Source: Ophiura sarsii
Lineage: Eukaryota; Echinodermata; Ophiuroidea; Amphilepidida; Ophiuridae
Length of the DNA stretch: 64,000 bases
Direction of reading: 5' to 3'
Assembly: GCA_035610835.1 (NCBI GenBank)
Contig: CM069457.1
Location: 41,209,319-41,273,318, forward strand
In this document: positions 1-11,816 of the stretch, piece by piece
Numbering within the stretch: position 1 is the first letter of the stretch
Layout: every line of letters starts with the position of its first letter
Translations under genes and position numbers: made by a program
The notes under the pieces: generated by a model
The model's database searches: none
What the model was told of the DNA's origin: nothing
Seen by the model: only the letters and a program-made list of their open reading frames with translations

Positions 1-66
1 ATTCAGCGCGCGACGCAATGATCGAGCAGCTGTCGCAGCATTTGAAAAGCGCGGAACTCCGCTTAA

Positions 67-78
67 TTTCCCGCCAAA
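67..78. promoter_or_regulatory. E2F-type consensus site
   Basis: The 12-mer TTTCCCGCCAAA fits the E2F/DP consensus exactly. It sits in the only GC-rich stretch of the left edge (1-80). It might belong to a CpG-rich promoter of a gene lying to the left on the - strand, but no gene start can be supported here. One exact match of this length is weak evidence. Confidence 0.25.
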
Positions 79-1144
79 TAACCATTCGCCTTTTCCTGGC
101 TCAAACTTACCAAAACAACAATTTTCTATCACCCAAAAGAACGGGAAATAATCGCTTCCGATTAGTAACTTATGATGGTAATGTTTGAATACATATAAAA
201 GTATAAAATAATAGAGAAATATGAAATTCAATTTCTGAAACAAGTGCCGGGTTGACACTGCCCTTAAGTGCCAAAAATTTAAAATCGGGTCGGTCGGTCG
301 GTCGGTCGGAATTTTTTTCCCCCCCTTTTTTTTCAAAATTTGTTTTTCAATTATTATTTTTTTGGCTGAAAAATATATGGTTTATGTCAAGGCAAAATGA
401 GTATAGGCCCATATATCAATTTAACTAATGTTTTTAGTGTGACAATAGTCTAAAAGACATTTATTTGGGCTTACTTTTTCATTTCAAGCAAGAAATAGTA
501 ACATTTAGACACTTTTAATCAAATTTTTTTTTTTTTTTTTGCACTCTAAGCAGCTACCGCGAAAATAAAAACACACAAACATATATTTATTTTGGGTATA
601 AGTCTATGTATGTAGTAGGATCATGATCTTGGATTCCATGACCATTTTCTTCCTACCTTTGTTTCTTAATGAATTAGTCAACTAGAACCATTTTAAAAGA
701 AAATAGGCTCCTATGTCCCTCTCAAAAGTGACGGGAACGTTCTTTTATAGCGCAAATTCCAAATGGCCGCCTAACAGCGGCCAAAAATTCAAATGGGAGT
801 AATTCTGTTATACCCTTCACAGGGGTATTCATAGTACGTGATTTTTAGGAACGACGCATACTAACCGATGTTGGTGTGAAGGGTATAACAGAATTATGCC
901 TTCAGATGGCTTCAATTAAGCTTAAAAGCATACCAAATTGTTCGGCTGAGGCACAAGGGTCGGAGGGGCCAGGGCAGCCAGAACAGGGTTTTTTTTGTCG
1001 CTTTATATTTTTACTCAATATTGTTTTTTGTTTGGTGAATTTCAACAATTTCTTTAATACAAAAATAGGTTGGAAGGGTCAGGGGACTAGAACAGGTTTT
1101 TTGTCAATTTGAATTTATTTATTTTTTGTTATTTTGATTGACAG
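79..1144. other. Intron/left flank of the SAM gene; low-complexity sequence
   Basis: AT-rich sequence with a CGGT microsatellite (GGTC/GGTCGG repeats near 283-307), a T-run near 524-540 and a fragment near 548-570 (CAGCTACCGCGAAAATAAAA) that recurs reverse-complemented near 40424-40443. I see no splice-bounded coding sequence. It is presumably the last intron of the SAM-domain gene. Confidence 0.5.
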
Positions 1145-1303
1145 GAAATTGATGGCAAGTCACTACTACTCCTCAAGAGACTGGACGTCCTTACAGGACT
1201 CAAACTTAAGCTGGGACCGGCATTGAAAGTATACAATCATGTAGCACAGGTCCAAGAACACATTAAAGCATCTCTACCACAGCCATCACAAACCCCATCG
1301 TAA
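1145..1303 (+). CDS. Terminal exon of a SAM-domain protein (SAMD1/SAMD13-like), 5' part outside window
   Basis: A 53-codon frame opens directly after a TTGACAG acceptor (AG at 1143-1144) in phase 0 and ends at TAA. It reads [10 protein letters not shown], then [17 protein letters not shown]. This is the second half of a SAM domain, with the helix-5 signature [10 protein letters not shown] seen in the SAMD1/SAMD13/polyhomeotic-type branch, where [15 protein letters not shown] is very close. Such SAM domains polymerise or dock chromatin regulators. After the domain there is only a short tail rich in Q, P and S. The first SAM helices must come from an exon to the left, because 1-1144 encodes nothing SAM-like. 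The subfamily is uncertain: SAMD1, SAMD13 or another SAM protein with the same core. Confidence 0.8.
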   Translation, partial: EIDGKSLLLLKRLDVLTGLKLKLGPALKVYNHVAQVQEHIKASLPQPSQTPS

Positions 1304-1829
1304 TAGATAAACATGGCATTTGATATGTCGCAGAGATGATACATAACATGACTGAAACACAGGGGGCTGATTGGACCAGCCCTAAATCAAGGTGTATCAC
1401 AGGGACAGAATTTCGTCAAAGGTTGCGAGAATCCATTTAGATTCCTGCAAAGGATTTTGCGAGAATCTATGAATTCTCCTCAATTCAAATTATGTGTAGA
1501 CAGAATATCTCTACGAGAATCAACTTGGATTCTCGCAACTTTACCAGCGGGAATCTGTGCGAGAATGGATTCTCAGATTCTCCTCAAAATTTAGACCCAG
1601 TATCATGCAGTACATTTTCAAACATACTTAAGGCCACTTTAAAAAAGATATCGATTTCTCGTAGCCCTTCCTCATCTTCACTTTCTGGGATACGATCAAT
1701 TTTCCCCAAAACAATTATTGAGTTTCTAATACTGAACTTTTAATGGTTGATAGGCCTAATTATGTATTTATCAACTACAGTCAATTTCAAGTGTTTTTAT
1801 AGAATTCTAGCTAGGGGTCTAATTATAAG

Positions 1830-2208
1830 GGAGTGTTCATAAATACTTTGGCGGCAGGGAGGTTGGAAATTTTTGAGCCTCAGACATTTTTTCTTCTTTT
1901 TGATCCCCCACAAACAGCGTTAAAATTTGTCTTGATCCCCCTTTTACATTGATTTTGTTCTTGATCCCCCTGTATGTCCAAATAATCAGCAATAGTAGAT
2001 TTGACTGCGAGCGAAGCGTGAAAATATGAATCTGGTTTTGTGCGCAAAGCGCAGACAAAAATTGCCTTTCTTTTCTGTGCGCGAAGCGGCAAAAAAATGT
2101 TTTGTTTTTTTTACCCACCCTATTAAGTACCAATTTTATTTGTGATCCCCCTTTTGAGAGAGACATTTTTTTCTTCTGATCCCCCACCAAAGTATTTATG
2201 AACACTCC
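1830..2208. mobile_element. Foldback element, about 379 bp
   Basis: It begins GGAGTGTTCATAAATACTTT and ends with the inverted copy AAAGTATTTATGAACACTCC. Short tandem GATCCCCC-containing segments lie between the arms. There is no internal coding sequence. It is a non-autonomous DNA transposon; the superfamily is not assigned because no clear target-site duplication is visible. Confidence 0.75.
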
Positions 2209-2440
2209 TAACCGTCATAAACTTACAAAAAATAGCCTCACCATTTTCCTGATGCTGCTAAAAGATGCTGGCAATATAAGATTTGAATATTAAAAATTTA
2301 ATTTACAAAAAAAACGCCTTCCCTCTTCACTTTTTTGAAGGCCGGTGCTACGAGAATCTATATAATTAAATTTAAGTGGCTTTAATAATCTCGGCCACAG
2401 AAGAACACTTTTTCCTGAATTTCTATTCAAAATCACTAAC

Positions 2441-3505
2441 TATAGTTTATTCAGTTCCAAATTGGTGAGAAATATTTGTTTTTTATCTCTCTGCACACAT
2501 AAGTAATCCAAGCGTACGCTCAAAATTATAGGCACACACACACGGTTTGGGCCGCACGCACCCATGCACATAAGCGCCTCCAAATGAGGACCTTGTTTAC
2601 ACACCTTCAACCGTGGACCTAAAATAGTCCACGGCGTATAAGCACATTAATGTCCTCGTTTGGCGGTGTTTACACACGTTCGTGTGTATGTTAAGGAAAA
2701 AAAGGTTTCACCGTCAACTGCGGACGTATTGTAAATACCCCAGATTTCGATGAGCGCCATCTATCGACCATCTTGAGCTCAGATAAAGCCTATGTCAACT
2801 GCGGACATCCACGGTTGACTGAATGTCCACGGTTGAAGGTGTAACTTTTAACACATAAAGGTCCACGTTTGGCGGCGCTTACAAACACACGCGTCACGCA
2901 TATCATGCACAGGGCGCTTTGCCTTCATGTGTGCCCGCATCCTTCTGCGTGTACTTCACTAAATGGGGTATCCACTACTCATAAAGAGGTGTTAAAAACT
3001 AGAATCGGAAAGTATGCATGACAAAATCCTCAATTTAAAAGACTTGACAGTATTAAGAACAATTGCGTAAATGCATAGGCTTTTTGATTAATTATGATTA
3101 ATGGGACATCACCTACATGCACACTGACTATAAAATGTGAATAACAACTAGATATATTTTGAGAGATCTTTCAAATTTGTGTTTTTTACTGGAAACATTG
3201 GCGATAACAGTGACATTTCCAAGCTCGTCAGACATGTAGGTTCTTCAGGGCGGTAGTTTGGAAAATCAAGCAGGCTACCCTACCTACTGTTTTCACTTTT
3301 TGGTGAGGAAAAGTAATCATCTTCAAGCAAAAATCACTCTAAAAGGTCCCATTTCAAAATGTAGTGGTCTAAAATAGGGTTTCATATCACTAATTTTGTA
3401 CATATTAACCCTATGGGGCTCTATTTAGTAGTGTGCCCCCTTCTGTATTCAATTGCTGCTGGAAGGAGGCTTCACCAAATTGGAACTGATCGAAATTTAA
3501 ATGAT
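2441..3505. repeat. Dispersed foldback repeat fragments (AGTTCCAAATTGG family)
   Basis: The left part starts TATAGTTTATTCAGTTCCAA. A matching inverted end, AAGGAGGCTTCACCAAATTGG, lies near 3465-3485. The same terminal words occur at 5619-5880, 44040-44100, 44285-44502 and 54080-54128. The interior holds repeated TCCACGGTTGA/CCGTGGAC segments (2610-2880). No gene is seen. Confidence 0.5.
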
Positions 3506-3897
3506 AATTTCTGTGCATATTATTTGTTTTAAAGTCAAATTTAAACAATTTTATTGGGCTGATAAAGTAAATAAACTTAAATCTTTGTGCCCACCTACTA
3601 TACCTAGACAAGACCATTATTGCTCTGCATTTGATTTCTAATTGACAAATGTTGTTTGTAAAAAAAGTACAAACTTATTTATAAATATATAGAGTAAAAA
3701 TTCTCACTTTTCAGTAGACCATGCTGCATAATTTATGAATTAATTGCATTTAGTATACCTCTCTCAAAATGCTGCTAATATTTTGTAAAATTATTTCAAT
3801 AATCTTTATAACTTTATATAAATTTATGATTTAAAAAAACCCTTGAATTATGTGTGTGAGTTAGATACAATTAAGCAATTGAGGATTAGAAATACCG

Positions 3898-4110
3898 AAG
3901 GTTAGGATGGGGAATTGGGGTGGGGATGGGGAATTGGGGTGGGGATATCAAGGGGGTGGATTGGGGAATCAAGGGGGTGGATTGGGGAATCGGGGGTGGG
4001 AATGGGGAATCGGGGGTTGGGGATGGATTGGGGAATCGGGGATGGGGAATCGGGTGGGGATGGGGAACCGGGGGGTGAGGTTGGGGGAATTGGGGTGGGG
4101 AGAGTTAAAT
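3898..4110 (+). repeat. G-rich minisatellite with quadruplex potential
   Basis: About 210 bp made of variants of GGGGAATTGGGGTGGGGAT and GGGGAATCGGG. More than ten runs of at least four G are separated by short loops. Any reading frames across it are low-complexity Gly/Trp strings and are not considered coding. A second G-rich stretch follows at 4206-4232. Confidence 0.85.
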
Positions 4111-4538
4111 AAACGAGTAAAGCCTCATTTGTCTAGTGTCAGTAGTGAAGGTATAACACCAGTAAAGTGTTGTTTACAGTTTCTATACACAGGACGTAAC
4201 TAGAAGGTGGGGGTGGGGGATGGGGAGGGGGGATTACCCTGCCAGAAGGCTTGCCCCCCAAATGAAATGACAAACTCTTATATATATATTAACAGAATAT
4301 AGTTGGTTATGCCCCCCATCCATCCGTACGACCCTGTAGAGGGTGTGCTATATTATGAGCATATTAACATTTGCGCAAGTGCATTGATATTTTTGAGACA
4401 CAAACATTACACATGTATAGACGTAATTCTTGCACCACACTATACATATCAAAATTCACAATTTTGTGTGCGTACATTTAATCCCTTTGATAATGAATAA
4501 TAAAAACATGTTGGGGCTCTTGCCCAAACACAAGTAGA

Positions 4539-4746
4539 GGAAAGAGCGGGGAAAGCGTGATCCTTTTTTCTATATTGTAAAGAGGAGTGACAAAGGATCA
4601 ATGATTAACACCTCACTGAAAGGGTACTTCAAGTACCCATTCAGTGAGGTGTTAATCACTGATCGTAAGAGGTGTTAATCACCAATCCTTTGTCACTCCT
4701 TTTAACAATATAGAAAAAAGGATCTTGCTTTCCCCGCTCTTTCCTT
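4539..4746. mobile_element. Foldback element, about 208 bp
   Basis: Long, almost perfect inverted arms begin GGAAAGAGCGGGGAAAGC and end GCTTTCCCCGCTCTTTCC. They include AGGTGTTAATCA arms around a centre near 4630. A degenerate relative lies near 62010-62090 (GCGGGGATAGCGCGATCC, then GATTAACACC). It has no coding content. Confidence 0.85.
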
Positions 4747-4944
4747 AAGCTTTGCTAACAAACACCCCCATTAAAAATTGGCGAACACGGGCTGCCTGAA
4801 CAACAAATCAAAACAAAGTGTGTGATGTGTGCAATGTACCTACTGTATGGTGCGCACACGAAGTGCAGTTGAGACATTTTTGAAGCACTCCGCATATTTT
4901 AGTTTCTTGCTTCCTGATTGGTTCGAAATTAATAAGGCTATATT

Positions 4945-5180
4945 AAAAAAAAAATTGTCTCAAATCTCCCGCGCGCGTTAGGTAATTGATGCACGTTAGA
5001 TTTTTTCCCCCAAAAAAGAAGAAAATCCCAAAGTTTAACTGATTTTTTAGATTTTCATTGATCACATCATTTTAAATACAAAAGGTCACTTTTACAAGAA
5101 TTTCAATATTTTATATTTATAAAAACATGCATTCCGCATTAGGTTTTGAAAAACTAAAGAGCTTTGAGATTTTTTAAAAT
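4945..5180. mobile_element. Diverged copy of the TGTCTCAAAGCTCCCGCGCG foldback family
   Basis: It starts near ATTGTCTCAAATCTCCCGCG and ends near AAAGAGCTTTGAGA. The internal order (CGCGCGTTAG, CATTGATCACATCAT, GCATTCCGCATTAG) matches the better-preserved copy at 23238-23526. Confidence 0.65.
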
Positions 5181-5280
5181 ATTATAGCCTAAGAGTATTT
5201 GAATGAATCTTAACCATATTGTAGACGGGCTCAATTCCATAAATAAGTCCTTTGTTTTATGTGATGCAGCACATCAGAAG

Positions 5281-5305
5281 GGGGGGGGGGGGGGGGGGGG
5301 GGGGG
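5281..5305 (+). repeat. Poly-G tract
   Basis: An uninterrupted run of about 25 G. Similar long G or C runs recur near 22077-22097, 27958-27973, 40819-40841, 48977-48994, 59629-59670 and 63331-63353. Their reported lengths should be treated as uncertain. Confidence 0.95.
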
Positions 5306-5618
5306 ATTTGCAGGTGAAGTCAATTTTGAATTCATTATGTGTGCTCTCAGAGTTTTATTAAGCTTTAAAAGGACACCAAATTAATTAAGGCATTCAGATT
5401 TTCCAAGTGAAAATGACTCAAAAATTCTTATTATTTTCTTTATTTTTTTCTGTCCGTTTTTCATCTATATTTTGAAACGCACATGGCCGCAAAGTCCCTC
5501 CTTTCGATGTGCTGCATCACATTATTTGATAACTTGGGTCAAGTGTCAAATGGACCATCTACTTAAAATGGTCTATAAATGATTTGGCAGACTGCTGGTA
5601 TTGCGCAATAAATGGTTT

Positions 5619-5880
5619 TATAGTTTAATCAGTTCCAAATTGGCGAGACATTCGGTTTTTATCTTTCCGCTCGCAAAAGTTACCCAAGCATAGGCGTGCG
5701 ATTATTATGGCCATACGCAGGCGATAATTATGGCCACACGCACATGGCTTTGGCTGCACACACGCGTCGCGCATATGATGCACACGGTGCGCTTGTCGCC
5801 TTTATGTGTGCTCGCGTCCTTCTGTATTCATTCGCTGATGTAAGGAGGCTTTGCCAATTTGGAGCTGATCAAATCATAAG
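5619..5880. mobile_element. Foldback element of the AGTTCCAAATTGG family
   Basis: The left arm is TATAGTTTAATCAGTTCCAA and the right arm is TTGGAGCTGATCAAATCATA. Internally there are repeated GCGCACGCG-type words and the AGGAGGCTTTGCCAA end shared with other copies. It is non-coding. Confidence 0.7.
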
Positions 5881-5924
5881 TAACTAACTCATTTATTTGC
5901 CAAACCGGCACAATGGCTGAGTAT

Positions 5925-6171
5925 CGAGGGTTTAGTGCAACAAAGGGCTATCTGCATTTCGGCTATTTTGAGAAAAAGTGAATTAAAGATTTGTACCCAT
6001 CATTGTCACCTTCTGGTTTTGACAAGTTATAAGATTATATTGTTACAATAGAACGTTGTGCATTATAAATCATTAGGAAAATTAGGTTCCTGATCTTGCG
6101 AGGATCATTTTGATACCAAAATCTCATTTTGGCCAAAATGGCAGATAGCCCTTTGTTGCACTAAACCCTCG
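5925..6171. mobile_element. Foldback element with CGAGGG termini and 4-bp GTAT target duplication
   Basis: The arms start CGAGGGTTTAGTGCAACAAA and end TTGTTGCACTAAACCCTCG. GTAT at 5921-5924 is repeated at 6172-6175. The element is 247 bp and non-coding. Another copy lies at about 45852-46098, and a relative with the same outer hexamer at 11817-12062. Confidence 0.85.
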
Positions 6172-6420
6172 GTATGTATTTAATAACATGTATAAAAAAG
6201 TCTGAAAATAAAAGATTTGAACTAAATAGTTTGTGTTATGAAAATCTATTCGTGTGTATTTACAGTTACTGTAAATCCAGAAAAAATTATGAGTTTAGAA
6301 TTTCACGAATCGTCAATACTGGTCTAATTCATAGCATAGAAATTATGTGAGTAAACTTTGGCGTTACATTGTGTGACTTTGCAATGCACATGCTACAAGG
6401 TAGATTGGATATATTCGCCG

Positions 6421-6762
6421 CATGACAGATGATCTTTTCCAGGGAACGCCCTCAATCCTCGAAAAAATTAAAGCAGATTTTCTAGCAGATTTACATTTCT
6501 GATCATAAATCGTACATACATTCCAAGTTACAGGGTGATACAATTCTTAATTACTTCAAAATCATGGTTTTAGAGGGATAATAAACTGTCGGAGTCTGTG
6601 CCGATAACTTATTTTTACTCTAAATTTTTACTCTATCTGTAACTTGGAATATATTCATGATTTATGATCTGAAATGTATATCTGCAAGAAAATCTACTTT
6701 CTAAAATTTTTTATTAATAGAGGGCGCTCCCTTGAAAATATCACATAATATGCCTTTAAGTA
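6421..6762. mobile_element. AGGCATATTATGTGATC foldback family, copy 1 (left arm truncated)
   Basis: The right arm ends TATCACATAATATGCCTTTAAG. The left arm retains GATCTTTTCCAGGGAACG but not the outer end. Internal inverted words (ATTTACATTTCTGATCATAA, TCCAAGTTACAGGGTGATAC) match copies at 13367-13729 and 26196-26579. Confidence 0.8.
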
Positions 6763-8820
6763 GGCCTACTTGCAAAATTAGCGAAATTTAAATGCACACA
6801 AACATTTCTGGTTTTACAGTAATTCACTCCACAATCAATATTTTGTTGAACCGCAATTGCCATATTTGAGCATATCGTTGCTGTTTTGTCGCAACCTTGT
6901 ATGTTTTCTGGACCCTCAATATGTATAAAGTAAAACTGTCCAACAGTTATGCATAGGAAGTGTAGCTTTATACATGTTCAGGATCAAGAGCACTTGCAAG
7001 GTTTTGATAGATCTGTTTTTGGCCCTTGAACATGTTTATAGCAGACTGCCTATAGGTTACTTTTATTATTTGCTGAATAGCTGGATGGAGATCCAAGGAT
7101 TTGTCCGAACAGCTAAGCCTAAGATATATAAAAAGAAATTATAATAGCATGAATGATCCAAAAGCGTAATGTACAACAACACAAAAAGAAACAACATATT
7201 TCAATTTTTTTCAAAACTTGTCACAAAACATGTGACTTGCATGTTTTTATTTATCAAAAGCAATATCTAGCCTACAATTTAAATCGGTAATATTAATCAA
7301 AACAAACACAAAAGTGTACTTATGGTCCCATGTATGTATGCATGATGTATTTTTGTTTCTTTGTTTACAAGTTTGATCTGTACAAACACATGCGGGTCCT
7401 GATGTGCCCTATTGCATAACAGTCAAGATTCTTCGTAAGCGGCATATGAAGAGTGATTTTAAAGGAGGGATCCCGCAAGCACAACATTGTGCATTATATG
7501 TTAGACAAATAATTATCGAGCCCAAATTGCGTAATTATATAAATAGAACAAAACATCATACTTATGACAAAAACTAATATAAACTGCTATCTCTCAACAT
7601 GCAATTTTTAAATTTTGCGGCGATCAAAAGTCCTGGGTATTGGTCCCCTGAAGCATAACTCCCTGGGTGTGTTTTTCTCAAACTATCAGAGGAGAAAAAG
7701 GGGTCAAACATATTTATTTATTTTTTTATTATTTTTTTTTTTTGGGGGGGGGGGGGGCGGGGGGTTCTCTGAATGCGCTGTGGACAGAACCCGGGCGGCG
7801 TGCATGCACGTCAGACAGTCTAACAACTGAGCATTACGGATCAGCTTAAAAGTTTCTCGCAATTTGATAGCCCGGCAGAGTGTGGCACGAGATAGACTGG
7901 GCTATCGCGCGGTACCAGATTGTGTGTAGGGATTTGTAGTGTGTAGGCCGGTTTAGGGTTAAGAAGAGTTGAACACTTAAAGAAGCTTCACTCATCGTAA
8001 GATGAATCTCAACTTTTATGCAAGAGGACCTTGGGGACCAGACCGTTGCCCAAACCAGGTTAAAGCCTATATACGATGAAATGCGGTATAAAATCAATTC
8101 TCAACAGATTCAAGTGAACAATCGCCTGCCTTGGGATGAGAAAAGATATTTAACCCCCTGAGAACTACTTTTCGATTGGTCAGAAAGATGGATACATCAT
8201 TTATTGCACCAATGAGAGACATTGTTAGAAATAATTGTATCGTTGATAAAGATTGGAGTGAAATATTTTAGAAGCAGTAATTCAATTGGTTAATCAAATG
8301 AGGATATCTTGAAATCAACCAATCATAAACATTGTTAAATAGGCAAGAAGTGACCAGGGGGTTAATATTGATTCAATTTTGATGGCCACGCGTGGTTGGT
8401 CTAAGGTGTAACAACTACCATAGTGTTGTCATAGATACAACATTGCATACCGGGGACCCAAAGTACACATTAGGCCTATCCAAACAAAGTATAAAATACA
8501 CACAGATATTGCACATTTTTTATAAAGCTTGCCATTTGACAAGTGTTGTGACTATATCACTAAGCACACTCCGTAGTACATGTAATAGAAAGCAAGGTAG
8601 TAACGGTGGATAATACTGGGTGAGTCAGAAAGAACGGGCAAGTTTTTGTCAAAGGCTTTGCGAAAATTTCAGATGTGTATATTCAAAATGTATAACAGAG
8701 TTAGCTTTAACTCAAAAGAATAATTTTCCAAATTGGTCATTGCCTTGTTGTTAATGTTGCATCAATTTTGGTAAACTCTTATGAGGTTGGACTTATCAGG
8801 AAAGACTTTCCTGGGCTCAT
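6763..8820. other. Intergenic, no gene seen
   Basis: AT-rich spacer with a T-run/G-run near 7715-7760. A GCCCGG-rich segment at 7865-7945 is similar to 61158-61240 (words GTGGCAC-AGATAGAC-GGGC) and is therefore a dispersed repeat. I find no splice-bounded conserved reading frame. Confidence 0.5.
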
Positions 8821-9255
8821 ATACACTCGGCAAAAGAAGTTCTTGGACACTTAAATTAAATTAATATTTAATAGAATATATATAATTATATATATAATTG
8901 TATATCAAAATAAGCAGAAAGTAATCCTCTAACAGCTTAACATGGAATTTAGACATGATCACTCATGCATGGCAGATCCCATTCACTTGACAATGGCAAG
9001 AAGATTGCAAAAAATTGGATAATCCCTCCATTCAAATGACTGTAAATGCTCATTTCTTGCAATTTCCTTTTACGCACCTTACCATTGCTTAATGAATGTG
9101 CTCAGCCATGCATGAATGCGTACATCTTAATTTCATACAGACATGATAGAGAATTATTGTCTGCTTATTTTGACATGCAATTGTTTAATATTAAATATTT
9201 ATGTGAAATATTTGAACTTCAATGAGTGTCCAGGAACTTCTTTTGACGAGTGTAT
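8821..9255. mobile_element. Foldback element, about 435 bp
   Basis: The left end ATACACTCGGCAAAAGAAGT is matched by an inverted right end, ACTTCTTTTGACGAGTGTAT. The arms continue through TGGACACT. An 87-codon frame (9143-9406) overlaps its right half but resembles no known family. The style of the termini is compatible with a Tc1/mariner-type non-autonomous element; this is inference. Confidence 0.7.
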
Positions 9256-9958
9256 CTATCCTGACTGTAATTTCGGTGAAATTCATCACAAATTTGCTTC
9301 CAATTGTCGCGCTTGCTGGTTGCGCGAACATTTCCACTTTAACAGTACATCACCTATAAATCAATCACCTGTTAGGCTTAAAAAACAACAAGTTTGTTTC
9401 CAGTAGGCCGCGCGCATTATGTTTTGGCGACGTAAATTACTGCATTTCATTTGTTTTCCTCCCAATTTTTGAAAAAATAAAATCGCAAAACGATTTAAAT
9501 ACAAATTACTGTAGAGAAGATTAAAATTGTGCACAAACAATTGAATCTGACTGCTCTGGAAAGCCCCGTCAGTAACTGTGATATGGGGCACAGTAGGATA
9601 CTGGCTGTTCGCCGCGTATGATAAATTGCAAAAATTGTCTTTGGAAAGTCATCCCACCGCACTTCTCCCCCATAAAAAAAAAAGAAAAGAAAAAAGAAGA
9701 CAAAAATGCATCTCGCATCTTGGTTTTCAGACCACCTACCGGAAACGAACTTGTTTTGTTTTCTGCCTTATCACCTGTAGTTGGCTATTACGGTAAGGCA
9801 TAAAGCATTTTAAATGCCCATCCAATCTTATCCTAACATACACTGCATGTTCAATCATATATGAAGCTATGTGTACAATACATTTACACAACAGCATTTT
9901 ACAATATCAATTGTTCAGATGTTCAACTTCAAGTTATGGCTTCCATAATGAGTGTGGT

Positions 9959-10229
9959 CCACAGATTTAAAAAGGAGATCCAGAACGAAATATATTGCGC
10001 TATCTCTTCACGTGTAACGGGGCGCCATTTTGAATTTCCCTGTATATCGGTATTTTTTGTTTAGCAATTTCTGAATTGCACCGCAAGGTGCATTACTACG
10101 CAACAGAGCAAACCGTTTTCCGAGATGCTTACGAGCATTTACTGAAAAGACCGATATACCTCCAAATTTTCCCCTATGGTGGAAACAAAATGGCGGCATT
10201 GCATTGGATCTCCCTATATAAATCTATGG
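9959..10229. mobile_element. Foldback element, about 271 bp
   Basis: CCACAGATTTAAAAAGGAGATCC at the left is mirrored by GGATCTCCCTATATAAATCTATGG at the right. Inner arms GGCGCCATTTTG and CAAAATGGCGGC, and a short TTGCACCGCAAGGTGCA hairpin, are nested inside. It is non-coding. Confidence 0.75.
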
Positions 10230-10779
10230 TGTTGACTCTCTCTCCTTTAAAGATCCACCGAAGTGTAAATGTATTATATATCAAAATAAAGACAAAATCA
10301 CAAGGATTTCGAAAATAAACATTTTATGAACGATCCATTATAGGGAAAGAAGAAATTTACAAAAATAATAAATGCGCCCAAAATCCGTGTTAAAAACGAT
10401 CTTCGTATTTTGAAAAGCCCGCTCTACCAGGCAACACAGTGGAGAAATCATAGTTAGCAAACAATGCACTAGTGTAAAATTGTGACAGGGTCTATATGTC
10501 TACACACACTCTTTACAATGCATGCTACGTTAGCCTCTTCCCATCATCATGCCTCGCTGAACAATTGATGACCGCGCGAACTTTAAATATGTGTATCCAT
10601 GCTATGTGCATTCAAAACCATACAATCACGAGTGTATGAATAGATCGAGGTCATAATACTGTTTGTAAGGCAACCTTTGCAACTTGATACACATGTTATT
10701 TTTATTTTGTGGCCATATTTTTAGACCGTGGTGCATTGTTTGCTGACTACGAGTCCTCCTCTTAGGCAACACGGAAACT

Positions 10780-10840
10780 GTGACGTAGATCCGGGAATCC
10801 GACCGTGTTGACACTTCAGTTCCTCCCGGATCTACGTCAC
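10780..10840. repeat. Perfect 17-bp inverted repeat with a CRE-like core
   Basis: GTGACGTAGATCCGGGA (10780-10796) is exactly reverse-complemented at 10824-10840 with a 27-nt loop. Each arm contains TGACGT, the half-site of CRE/ATF elements. No gene start is recognisable next to it. Confidence 0.8.
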
Positions 10841-11606
10841 CATTGAAGTCGCTCAAACCTCTTCATGGTTCATTGCGTTTCTGGCGAAGGTATTGGATTT
10901 GGTATACGGCCGAACGTATTTTATCTTTTTTAAATATATTTATTCACATTTTATAAAAAATAACATTTGAAATGTTCTAACTAATATATTGTTTAACTTT
11001 TAAAAATAAGTTTCATGAGCACGTCGCTGGACCTTTAAGCAGTGTATTGTCAAATCTTCATGATGCAATTCAATTTAGCAACGGACTTGAAAAAACAAAA
11101 ACAAAACTGTTAGTAGCGCTTAAGCTCCATTCACACTAGACATTACAGTACGTTGTGGTGCGTTATCACATTTTGCCACACGGCACTGGCTGCAACGTGG
11201 CGTATACAGCAGATGTAAGACTGCCGCACCACATTGCACGGCAAATATCGCCAGTGTGTACAAACCTTTATAGGTGTGTTATGAATTTTTGATAACACAA
11301 TCTGCGTTTCAAGGCCCAAACATTTATTTTATGTTATAACGTAAGTTTCGTAGCCTGAAAAAAGAAAATAGATGTTCTAACCAATCAATTGATGGCTACA
11401 AAAGTACTGTTGAAACGATAAACACATTAATAAAAACGGTTTTGGTGGCACTTTTGAACATTTCATTTCAACATTCACTTTGGAAAGGTGTTAAGATTCA
11501 AGGTAAATAAATTACAACACCCATACCCTATTTTCTAGGAATATAAAACAAGCCATTTAATCTTATAAGTATCCAATGGCTATGTTGGAACCAACCAATA
11601 CAAGAT

Positions 11607-11792
11607 TACTGTAAAAGTCAATATTTTCACGAAAATGGTCATAACAGGCATTTCGCGATTTTTTATTTTTGTGATTTTCAACATTTGTGAACAAAAGTCA
11701 ATGGAAGTCAATAATTTTCGTGAGTTTATATTTCGCGGATGAGGATTGATTCGCAAAATAAAAACCTTGCGAAAATTTCAACTTTTATAGTA
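11607..11792. mobile_element. TACTGTAAAAG foldback family, copy 1
   Basis: The left end is TACTGTAAAAGTCAATATTT and the right end is AAATTTCAACTTTTATAGTA. Internal words TTTCGCG and AATAAAAACC are shared with 13031-13206. The TA at both ends suggests a TA-target (Tc1/mariner-like) non-autonomous element. Confidence 0.7.
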
Positions 11793-11816
11793 CTTTCTCT
11801 AATCAGGTAAGCATAT

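Noticed and set aside
1..188. An open frame of about 60 codons from the left edge (contains DAMIEQLSQHLKSAELRLIS)
   Set aside because: It has no recognisable family, no splice donor in a useful position, and it grades into AT-rich sequence. It could be part of an exon cut by the edge, but I cannot support it.
3907..4203. 98-codon Gly/Trp-rich frame
   Set aside because: It is an artefact of translating the G-rich minisatellite.
9143..9406. 87-codon frame with several Cys residues
   Set aside because: It overlaps the arm of a foldback element and has no family match; the Cys pattern fits no zinc-binding motif I recognise.
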